From Branchiostoma floridae (lineage: Eukaryota; Chordata; Leptocardii; Amphioxiformes; Branchiostomatidae), in the NCBI RefSeq assembly GCF_000003815.2, contig NC_049985.1:929913-979670 (forward strand): a DNA stretch of 49,758 bases. The letters run 5' to 3'. The notes beneath the pieces were generated by a model. The model saw nothing but the letters and a program-made list of their open reading frames with translations. It was not told where the DNA came from and did not search any database. The first letter of the stretch is position 1, and the number at the start of each line of letters is the position of its first letter. Shown piece by piece: positions 26,831-36,102 of the stretch. The position numbers and the translations under genes are program-made.

Positions 26831-28679
26831 AGAAGTCCCCTGCGTCCATACTTGGATTGTCTCGACTGTAAGTTCTGCTGCAAAAGTGCCAGAGAATGTC
26901 TCACCGCTGGATAATAAGATGCAATTGAAGACTGCCTTCAGCCAGATCCACTTTCTCTAAGAAACGCCTTTCTCTGGCAGGTGAGAAGAACTAAGCAACA
27001 TATCGGAACCACGTCTCACCTGCCAGAGAAAGGTGAAGATGGTGCAGCTAAAGACTTTGTAAATGAGCAGCTAATTATTAAACCCAGTACCGATGCAAAG
27101 ATGGTCAAATCTGCACATTTAGCCAGGAACCACAAAATGACCAAATTTGTACTGTCAGGAGACTGCCACTGAAAATTAACTGAAACAACGTCATGAAAAT
27201 GCAATAATACGATGCAATAAAGAACATTTTCATCGATATTTGATTTGTGAATTTGAACTGTTTTCTCCAAACTGTGAGAACGGCTTGAGACACAGTCCAC
27301 ATGAATTTTTGTAAGTTATGAATTTATGTAGCAAATTTGAATAGTAGTAAATAATGAATTGAATTATAAATATCTTCTTTGTTGCAGTGTAAAAATTCCA
27401 CTGAAGAATATGTTAGAGTGAATGCTATCCTCATGTGCTGTTTACTAGGATGAATTTTCACAATATTGTGAGACCAATTTTTTTTTATTACACATGATCG
27501 TTGTTATCGGTCGGTATGAATGACAAATGAGAGGTGACCGTGGCTGAAGGCATCTTCACATAAACATAAAACATGCATTATTTTCCACTACACTTCTGTA
27601 CAAACCCTGAGATTGTTTTTGTATGGTGCAAGAGTTTTGTACTATTTTTGAGAGAAAGATGTAACCATGGAGATAGAAGAGTATCCACTTGTAATGGACA
27701 GCCAAAGTGTTCTGAGTCTTGTTCGTGTGTTCAGTGTTGGACCCATGTATTTATTGTCGAGTGTTGAGGCTGGCCGTCACGGCGCGAGCAAAAAGCCACG
27801 GAAGTACTATGTACAGAACTTGGTGTTTCATGTATCAACGAAACTGTGAAAAAAAATATTTTTCATCCACCAAAAAATCCTAGATGTCGGCCTATATTGT
27901 CTGCTGTAAAACTTGCTTGCCGGTTGTTCTTGGATCTGATCTTGAATTATTTTTTTCCGTTCGTCTTCTCGAGTCTGATCCCAGGCAGCTTACTATCATG
28001 TCATATGCAAAGAATATATTGTCTCCTTTTTAGTATCAAACGTTGTGCTTTTCACGTGTTAGAAAAGTTTATCTCTAAATACTGGGAACTGTGATGAGAG
28101 AGAAAAATGCAATCAGACTAGCAATTCTTTCGTGCATGCAAAGATGTTCCCTTCTCTTGTACGATATGTGTACATTTTCATTCAGATTGCCTCTTGTTTA
28201 ATGATTATTTATGTACGTATCAAATGCCTTGCTGTGCATTTCTCAAACACAACGAAAAAAAGCTGCATACCACAAACGGACAGGCTTGTACGTAATATAT
28301 CGACTTACCAGCCATTATTTTTGATAATGATTTGCTATAAGATGCTGTTCATAATATACCAAAACTGTGACTGAGATAGTCTGTGCAGGTTCCATGTATC
28401 TTTTTGCCTCTTTACCTTTTCTAGTAGAACACTGTTCTATTTTCCCTTCCTCTGTACAAAGCGATGATGATGATGATACTATCAAAAAAGTGCCACTTCC
28501 CCCTGGAGGAAGGATTAGACAAATTATTGTAAATGCAATATTGGAGGAAAACTTTGAACACCATACCAGAGTATGCGATCAATAATAAACACAAAGTGTG
28601 TGAATTTTCATATCAGAAGCTATGTGTGCCTTGTCCTTATTCAGTACCTTTGTCAAGAACATTGTTTTTGGTAGTTTTT

Positions 28680-28990
28680 GTGTATGTATGATAGTATGTG
28701 CATCTGTATGTATGTATGTATGTATGAATATATGTGACTTAGAAAAAAAAAACTTTGTATGTACATTGTATGTGTACAATGTGGTATCTATGTATGTGTG
28801 TGTACTGTATGTTGGTATGTTTCTGTCTTTTTTTTAGGTTTCTTTGTATGTGTGAAGTTTGTAATTGTATGTATGTACAATGTAATATATGTGGTTTGTG
28901 TGTTATGTGTGTGAATGTATGTATGTTTCTTTATACTGTATTTATGTGTATGTGTGTACATTGTAGTTTTATGTATGTATGAACCTGTCT
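28680..28990. repeat. TATG/TGTG-rich microsatellite region
   Basis: Irregular TATG, TGTA and GTGT runs on the plus strand; open frames rich in Cys/Val/Met and, on the minus strand, His/Thr are low-complexity artefacts. Confidence 0.85.
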
Positions 28991-29850
28991 TCAATTCAAA
29001 TACAACAAACAAAAATGACTTTTACAAAATCATAACCAAAACCTATTACCAATCTGATATAGAGTCCATTCCAAGACACCATGAGGGTTTTTAGTCAATA
29101 TTTATAATTAGTCTGAATTATTTTGAATAAAAGAATATCTGAGCCACAATAATTAAATTATTTTCAAAAAATTGACTAAGAAAATACTCATTTATTTGAA
29201 TTTCTTTGAATATTTTAGAAACATTTTGAAAGTAACTGTACAAAAATATCTTCATTTAGAATAATTGTGAAACCTCTCTGTGATTATTTCACATTTACAA
29301 ATATTTGCAAAAAATGGTAAACCTGGCCAAATGGTAAAATTAGTTTATTGCCCCCATAAAAGTAAGCCCTATTGTTGCATCTGTATAAAGTTGAAACAGT
29401 GTTAAAAATCTTTCTGAAGTATCAAATGTCCTAGACATATAATTACAAAACTTTAAAATCAATTCTAAACAATGGCAACAAACATCCGCATGGTGTCTTG
29501 GAATGGACTCTATGCACTTCAACATAAGATAACTAATATGTTGGTTCTACATGTATTTCAACAAGATAAGTATTGGATACCTACAGTTACTGTAGAACAA
29601 CAGGCCTTTCTCTAACAATTTTCAACCATCCAGACTGTTCTATCACTTATGGCAACCATCATTTCTAAACTATGTTCTTTCATTTTTCTGTAGTTTTTTT
29701 TTTTGGCACTGAGAAGATCGTGTTACAAATGAATAGCCCATTTAGTGTCTCCCCAAGGCACCCACCGTACTGTATAGTCTCAAATATTACATAGAGAAAA
29801 TGTCGTATTTGTTAAACGTTGTTTTGCGTCACAAAATAGGCCTAAATATT

Positions 29851-29851
29851 G

Positions 29852-29884
<33 letters not shown>
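29851..29884. repeat. (AT)n microsatellite
   Basis: TATATATATA tract interrupted by one ACAT. Confidence 0.9.
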
Positions 29885-30460
29885 ATAGCCCATCGGAACA
29901 TAACAAATCACAGGATATGTACACTCCACTACTTTGAAAATGGAAACACATCATTTTTGACCAAATACCCCACAACCCTTTCTGCTTCTGTTACTGCGAT
30001 TGTTGAATACATATCGAAATCATGTATAAAGAAAGAAGAAGACTTTTTCAACTAAACGCTTGGACAAGTTAAAGCTGGCCAAAAAAACAAGCTCCTGTGA
30101 GACTTAAGACTTTATTTGAAAATCCAAACTTTAACAATATCATTTGTAAACGATATATGACATGGATCATGCATCATGATGTTGACATTCTGATGATGAC
30201 TGTGAAGATCACATGAATCATCCTACACCTTCGATGTGTACTGCAAACGAAACAAATGTCTCGCAACGCGACGTATTTTTTGTAACAAATTTCATATTAT
30301 GATGTTTTTCATGATTACAGATGGTTTGAATGCGTTCCTCCACGTTATAGCGTCCTCATTTTCCAAAGTACTTTTAATTGCTTCAACTCATATTAGGTTA
30401 TAGTGGACTATGATTTTGACAAAGTCACCTATCTTTCCTCTATAACTATATCACTTATCA

Positions 30461-31318
30461 ATGGAACCTTCCAAAGGGGGAATCCCCCTTCCCAGACTTC
30501 CCCGCATAACAGGTGAGGTCACACCTGGGGACTTCCGCTTTCGTGGTGACTCGCGCACAAAGCTACCACGGGGTCCTATGCCAGTAAAGATACAGGTGTT
30601 CTCTCATCAGAAGTCCTCCATGTTGAGGGTCTGTGAGAAACTCCGTGAGGCGGACGCGAAGGGCAGGAGGTACGGACTAGCCCGTGCGGAGACAGGCTAC
30701 CTCCGTGCCCTGGTGGACGCCATGGCGGACATGGACAGGCTGGCGGAAGTGGAGCTGCTCAAAAGTCTGGGCGACGTGAACTTGGAGAAGGGAAGACTCG
30801 GGAAGGACGTAGGGAAGTTGAACATGGCCTTGTCGCTTTATGTGGCTGCTGTGGTCCGATGTGACCATCGGGATCAGGGAGAAGGTATAGAACACCGATA
30901 CGAATACACGGAGAAGCTTTTACAAGGGCTTTCGTCAAAGGGGTTACAGGGTCAGGGGCAGTCAACTGCAGACAAGGAGACGACTACACCTGCGAAGGTG
31001 GCTAGAAAGTTTCAAGACTTGGACAAGAGACGGGCTGCCGGTGACAACACTGACTCTTTGCTGGTTGTATACGCACAGTTGTTGGTAGAGGGAATAGTAA
31101 ACGACAACAGCATGTTAGAAACAGAAGCGATGAAAAGCCTCGGCGACGTGTACCTGAAAAGAGGAACAGAAACTATAGACACTAGAAACTTGACCAGAGC
31201 TTCTTCTCTGTACAACAAGGCACTGGCGCGGTGTCACAACGTACAGGGAACAGATGCCCTTGTCCACCGCTTACTGTACACCGCAAAAATCAGACAAATC
31301 ATCACAACTAAAAACAAG
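30461..31318 (+). CDS. NTase-TPR copy 1, exon 1 (helical modules 1 and 2)
   Basis: Ends AACAAG|GTGAGT, phase 0. From the ATG at 30620 (233 codons to the donor) it is about 90% identical to exon 1 of copy 2 (41784-42485). The 53 codons upstream of 30620, from the ATG at 30461, have no counterpart in copy 2, so the start is uncertain. Contains [38 protein letters not shown] and [18 protein letters not shown], i.e. two copies of a module with the core LxSLGDVxLxxG followed by a helix ending in Y-x-A-x-x-R-C. Confidence 0.85.
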
Positions 31319-34300
31319 GTGAGTGAAATATGTACAGAAATTTGACCCCCCCCCCCCCAAAAAAAAAAACACATGAGAAAATCGTGAAAGTATTTTAGAG
31401 TGTCAGTGAAGTTTATCGCCAGAACCATAGTAGCTTCTACATTGGCATCATTTTTCTTACTTATTTTCTTCCGACAATCTCAGTTCCGTATCTTCGAGGA
31501 CAGCATATGTCCAGAAATTGTGAACGTATTTCCACTGTTTGGGCTGTGGGTACAAGACGACATTGCTCCGACGACAATAAATGCCCTATTGGGTCCATGG
31601 AGTCAATGATGCCCAAATCAACAAGAACCGTTCGAGTTAAGGTGGGGTCACACCTGCGTATATATTTAAGTCCGTATGAGGCGCGCATGGGAGTATTTAC
31701 CTCCACCAGGCCCCACGGGTCGTTGGAAAAATAATAGAAATTGGACAAAGGTAAACAGGTAACATGTCAGACGAGTTAGCTGGGTCGCTAACCATACTTC
31801 TCGGTCAGATAACTCATCTGGTATGTTATGTATCTATATTTGTCCAAATCGTTCTATTTTTCCCCCGACCTGTGGAGCCTGGTAGAGACTAAGAGCGTTA
31901 TACGCACTTCAAACGGACTTGAATATATACCCATGTGTGACCCCACCTTTACGTCAGGTCCTTGATCTTTGACCGTTCGTCAAAATCCCATTGTGCGTTG
32001 AATAACACGATTGATTGTCCACCTGTTAATCATTGACAGCATATTGGGTCTCGTAGAGGTCAACTCGTACGCAACATGCATGTTAAACATTTATGGCTCC
32101 CTTATGGTTTGACAGAGGTCAGCACGTACGCAGCGACAAGACGTGAGAGAATGGAAGGACCACTTCTCAGCTGCGCCCTCTAGCGACAACATCAATGACG
32201 AAATGCGCCGTCCACACATGTAGGTACAAAGAATGGCGGTTCTTTGTGATTGATTTTGACTATCGTTGATATGTATTAGGCTCTATTGGTTGTAGAATAA
32301 TACAATAAGTGTCTTGGTATTCCTCTTCAGTGTCCCTGAGCTGCAGAAAGCTGAAGCCCCGACACGAGTTGACGATGACAGGTTAGTGTCACCCATTTCT
32401 TCGTTTTAATAATATATAGTGTTTCACAGGTGTTTGAAATGAAAGAATGAAAGGAATTGCGTATGCCTCAATTGTATGCCAAAACGTTTCACCAAACATT
32501 TTTTATCGTAGGTAATCAATGAATGAATCAAATTGCATGAATTACATTAATTTGTTAGCGACGCTTCAGGGGCAGGCCTAATTTTTTGGCGACGCCAAAT
32601 GGGCGACACCAACGGTACAGTATGGTATGGGAGAAGCTTGACGAAAAGCAAATAACTGGGAGGGAAACATCCTGTGTTTTGCCGAAAATGTTGCCTTTCT
32701 GGTGACATCTTTTCTTTACAGTGAATACGAAGAGCATCTACATGCTGGCTGCAGGGCCCTGCAGACTGGAGACCTGGACACAGCAGAACAAAGCTTTGCA
32801 GCTGCGCTCAAGGAGGTTCATGTCAAAGGCGAGTCTAAGTATGGACTTAGTTCAAAGTTACTATCTATAAATTGTCCAAGATTTTTTGTCGACACGTAGA
32901 ACTATGTTTTTACTACAAACCTGTGCTCTTTATATGTAACATCGGAAAGGCTGATACCATGACCTTTGTAATATTTATGACAAACTTAATTCATTAACTT
33001 ACAAAAGCGCACAAATGGAAATATGAATTTACTATAGCATTTCAAAGGTTTACTTTCCAAAACCAAGAAGTAAATAAAAATTGCGATTGATAATTCCCAC
33101 AGGCGAACACAGCAAGGAGGCGGAACCCCTGTACAGGTTGGGCGAGGTGTATCTGAAGAGAGGAATCCAGTCAAAGGACGGAGGAGACTTCACCAAGGCT
33201 GCAGCACTCTGTAATGCAGCACTGGTAAGGTCAAGGAGAAAAGACATAGAGGGAGCAATCCAGCAAATAACTCAGGCATTTCTTAAGGAGGTCCTGAAGA
33301 TAGAACACAAGGTAGACAGTGATGATACAGAGAAACACAAATTGACGCTGAAGGCTGATAGGAACTACGTAGTTAAAGAGATTAAAAGAATTGAACAAGA
33401 GATAGATCCATATAACCTTGATGAGAATGACCCAAAGATAAAAGAAGTGGAGATGAAGAGAGTGGAAGCAATCAAAGCATTGTTTCAGGCACTTGTTGAT
33501 CAGCGTAAAACAATTATAGCTGACCTTGTAGATGAATGCTTAGAGGTAATGGGTCCCCCTCCCTGTAAGTACGCCATGATAGGTTTGGGTTCACAAGCCA
33601 CAGGATTGGTAACTCCATACTCTGATCTGGAATTTGCCATTTTGGTAGAGGAGGAAACCGAGCATAATGTTAGTTATTTCCGTAACCTCACTCATTATCT
33701 GCACCTCAAAGTGATAAATCTGGGAGAGACCATTCTCCCGGCCATGGGGATTAAGTCTCTTAATGATTTCTACTCAGACGATCCACTGGACACCTGGTTT
33801 TATGACTCAGTAACACCGCGCGGCTTTGCGTTCGATGGAGCCATGCCACATGCATGCAAGACTCCACTTGGCAGGGGTAGAAACAGAACAGGGACAAGCG
33901 AACTCATCCGCACACCAAGTAATATGACTAACATCCTAAATGAAGACCTTACTTTGCATTTAAGGAAAGGCTATCATCTTGCTAGTGTACTGGGAAATGT
34001 GTCTTTTCTCACGGGAGAACAGGGCTTGGTAGATGAGTACAGGTCGTTATGGACTCAGCAACTGGTAGAAAGCAGCGGAAGAGTTGGGTTGATAATGGCA
34101 ATTACAGGTCTGATTGAGAATGCACGTATGTTTCAAACCCAGGCTCTCACTGCTAGCTTGCTGAATGTTAAGAAAGAAATCTATCGGTTTTCAAGCATTG
34201 CAGTGTCTGTTTTGGCGCTACTTCATAACATACAACCGACCACAATCTGGGAGACTATTCAGAACCTAAGAGACAGTGGAGTCGTCAATGGTGAAAACGC

Positions 34301-35600
34301 ACATCACTTGATGGTACTGGTCAGTATCTCAGCAGAACTGAGGCTGCGGACATACATGAACAATCATGGACAAGTGGAAAACATGTCAGCCTTATCGTCA
34401 ATGTCGACCGATACGGGCATTGAGGAGAAATTACAGAAAGTGTTTTACATCTCGAATACAAAACAGCTCATGAGATATTATTACACAGAAAGACCCCTGA
34501 AGCACTTTATTTCACAGCTGAAAGACCCTCAACGTTCGAAAGAACCGCCAATCTTCTTTGACAATTCTTCAAAGTTCAAAGCAGAGGTATATAAAGGCCT
34601 GTGCGATTTTGAGAATTTTAAGACATTCTCAGAACAAACGCTACAAAGTGATTTAATGAAATATGGTCATAACACTGCGCACAGGGATGTTGCCGGATCA
34701 CTTAACAACTTAGGTACCGCCTGGAGATACCTTGGTGATCACAGAAAGGCAGTCCAGTATTTTGAACGGACACTACAGATGAACCGGAGTATCTATGGTG
34801 AGGACACTGACCATCCTGACATCGCCGGCTCGCTTAACAACTTGGGTAACACCTGGGGCGACCTTGGTGATCACAGAAAGGCGGTCAGCTATCATGAGCA
34901 GTCACTACAGATGAACCAGAGTATCTATGGTGAAGACACTGAACATCCTGACATCGCTAACTCACTTAACAACTTAGGTTCCGCCTGGAGCAACCTTGGT
35001 GATCACAGAAAGGCGGTCAGCTATTATGAGCAGTCACTACAAATGAACCGGAGTATCTATGGTGAGGACACTAAACATCCTGGCATCGCCGGCTCACTTA
35101 ATAACTTGGGTAACACCTGTAGGAAACTTGGCGATCTCAAAAAGGCGGTCAGCTATTATGAGCAGGCACTACAGATGAAGCGGAGTATCTATGGTGAGGA
35201 CACTGAACATCCTGACATCGCCAGCTCACTTAACAACTTGGGTAGCACCTGGGGCGACCTTGGTGATCTCAAAAAGGCGGTCAGCTATTATGAGCAGGCA
35301 CTACAGATGAAGCGGAGTATCTATGGTGAGGACACTGCACATCCTGACATCGCCAGCTCGCTTAACAACTTGGGTGCCGCCTCGACTAACCTTGGCGATC
35401 TAAAAAAGGCGGTCAGCTATTATGAACAGTCACTACAGATGAGACGGCATATCTATGGTGAGGACACTGAACATCCTGACATCGCCAAATTGCTTAACAA
35501 CTTGGGTGCCGCCTGTAGGAAACTCAGTGATCACAAAAAGGCGGTCAGCTATTATGAGCAGTCACTACATATGAGGCCGTCATTTAGTGCCGTCGCTTAA
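30461..35600 (+). CDS. NTase-TPR protein, copy 1: helical-repeat N-terminus, GlnD/DUF294-like nucleotidyltransferase, C-terminal TPR array
   Basis: Gene-level model. Exons: 30461-31318, 32347-32381, 32722-32828, 33103-35600 (stop). The sum of 3498 nt (1166 codons) keeps frame. Residues about 54-360 hold three related helical modules; about 490-800 a nucleotidyltransferase-like domain with [20 protein letters not shown] (G496-S497...D508-x-E510), resembling the GlnD/DUF294 pattern G-x-x-G-R-x-x-x-x-P-x-S-D-x-D; from about 858 a run of 42-residue TPRs of kinesin-light-chain/NPHP3 type. A +1-type frame break in the array ends this frame at 35600, while repeats continue to 36102. The ATG at 30620, conserved in copy 2, may be the true start. 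Cytoplasmic scaffold/enzyme is an inference; substrate unknown. No signal peptide or membrane segment is evident. Confidence 0.75.
31319..32346 (+). other. Intron 1 of NTase-TPR copy 1, homologous to intron 1 of copy 2
   Basis: Segments such as CAATAAATGCCCTATTGGGT, GAATAACACGATTG and TCAGCTGCGCCCTCTAG are shared with 42750-43090, so the duplication included this intron. It carries a poly-C/poly-A run at 31346-31370 and an inserted element at 31640-31948 absent from copy 2. Confidence 0.85.
31640..31948. mobile_element. PIF/Harbinger-type MITE, 309 bp, in intron 1 of copy 1
   Basis: Termini AGGTGGGGTCACAC and GTGTGACCCCACCT are inverted, extending with mismatches through TATATATTTAAGTCCG / CGGACTTGAATATATA. 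Flanked by TTA at 31637-31639 and 31949-31951. The paralogous intron of copy 2 has no insertion at this place (TCTTCGAGTCACTTCAGGTC). A 3-bp TTA duplication fits the TWA preference of PIF/Harbinger; assignment is by this signature only. Confidence 0.85.
32347..32381 (+). CDS. NTase-TPR copy 1, exon 2 (35 nt)
   Basis: [11 protein letters not shown] in the frame set by exon 1 (phase 0) and exon 3 (phase 2). The acceptor required is CTGCAG|AAA at 32346; a better-looking acceptor lies 16 bp upstream (CCTCTTCAG|TGTCCC at 32330), but using it from exon 1 gives TGT CCC TGA, an immediate stop. Donor ACAG|GTTAGT. Copy 2 has the same arrangement. Confidence 0.6.
32722..32828 (+). CDS. NTase-TPR copy 1, exon 3 (start of helical module 3)
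   Basis: Acceptor TTCTTTACAG|T completes Ser; encodes [20 protein letters not shown] then [16 protein letters not shown]. To join exon 4 in frame there are two options: a GC donor (AAAG|GCGAGT at 32829) with acceptor CCCACAG at 33102, giving [10 protein letters not shown]; or a GT donor (CTAA|GTATGG at 32839) with acceptor AACACAG at 33112, giving KGESNKEAEP. Both keep the frame; I prefer the GC-AG intron because of its donor context and pyrimidine tract, with low certainty. Confidence 0.65.
33103..35600 (+). CDS. NTase-TPR copy 1, exon 4: module 3, nucleotidyltransferase, TPRs 1-7
   Basis: One long exon. Begins with the end of module 3 ([20 protein letters not shown]), a charged coiled-coil-prone linker ([20 protein letters not shown]), then [20 protein letters not shown] and [13 protein letters not shown]. 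The Gly-Ser and D-x-E acids (GAT at 33624, GAA at 33630) are the expected NTase metal-binding pair; the third acid is not assignable by eye. A helical region ([20 protein letters not shown]) follows, like the DUF294 C-terminal helices. Seven TPRs of the type HPDIAxSLNNLGxxWxxLGD then [20 protein letters not shown] end at a broken repeat. Confidence 0.88.
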
Positions 35601-36060
35601 TAACTTGGGTGCCGCCTGGTGGAAACTCGGGGATTACAGAAAGGCGGTCAGCTATTTTGAACAGTCACTACAGATGAACCGGAGTATCTATGGTGAGGAC
35701 ACTGCACATCCTTACATCACCGGCTCGCTTAACAACTTGGGTAAATCCTGGAGTAACCTTGGTGATCACAGAAAGGCGGTCAGCTATTTTGAACAGTCAC
35801 TACAGATGAACCGGAGTATCTATGGTGAGGACACAGAACATCCTGACATCGCCAGCTCGCTTAATAACTTGGGTAACGCCTGGGGGAAACTCGGGGATTA
35901 CAGAAAGGCGGTCCGCTATTTTGAACAGTCACTACAGATGAACCGGAGTATCTTTGGTAAGAACACTGCACATCCTGACATTGTAGACTCACTTACCAAT
36001 TTGTGCGTGTCCTGGAGAGAGCTTGGCGATTACAGGAAGGCCATGAAGTATCTTCAACTC
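34680..36060. repeat. 126-bp coding tandem repeat (TPR array), about 11 units
   Basis: The DNA phrase CAGTCACTACAGATGAACCG followed by GAGTATCTATGGTGAGGACA recurs with few changes, including at silent sites, every 126 bp. This indicates recent homogenisation. One unit at about 35570-35595 is shortened by 29 nt. Confidence 0.93.
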
Positions 36061-36102
36061 AGCGAACAAATGAAGCAGATCATCATAGCTACAGAAAAGT
36101 AA
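35572..36102 (+). pseudogene. Continuation of copy 1 TPR array in a shifted frame (TPRs 8-11 and C-terminus)
   Basis: After CACATATGAGG (35568-35578) one repeat is 29 nt shorter than its neighbours, moving the frame. Beyond it four more TPRs read cleanly ([20 protein letters not shown] ... DSLTNLCVSWRELGDYRKAM) and end KYLQLSEQMKQIIIATEK-stop at 36102, a natural-looking C-terminus. Either the gene is truncated by 171 residues in this haplotype, or the short repeat is an assembly error in near-identical repeats. Confidence 0.8.

Larger units (their letters stand above)
25780..30460 (+). other. Intergenic region between AFF and the NTase-TPR gene
   Basis: AT-rich and without recognisable genes. 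Contains a degenerate GAAGAAAAATGTTCC/AGTGAAAG repeat (26575-26830), TATG-type microsatellite (28680-28990), and an (AT)n run at 29851-29884. The 28455-28585 stretch has a short frame (DDDDDTIKKVPLPPGG then RIRQIIVNAILEENFEHH) with no recognised family. Confidence 0.6.

Noticed and set aside
28367-28585. 72-codon frame with DDDDDTIKKVPLPPGGRIRQ
   Set aside because: The second half looks protein-like, but the acidic run is a GAT microsatellite and I found no partner exon; left as unexplained.
31346-31370. Poly-C/poly-A run as a retroposon tail
   Set aside because: No element with matching ends next to it; more likely simple sequence close to the intron start.
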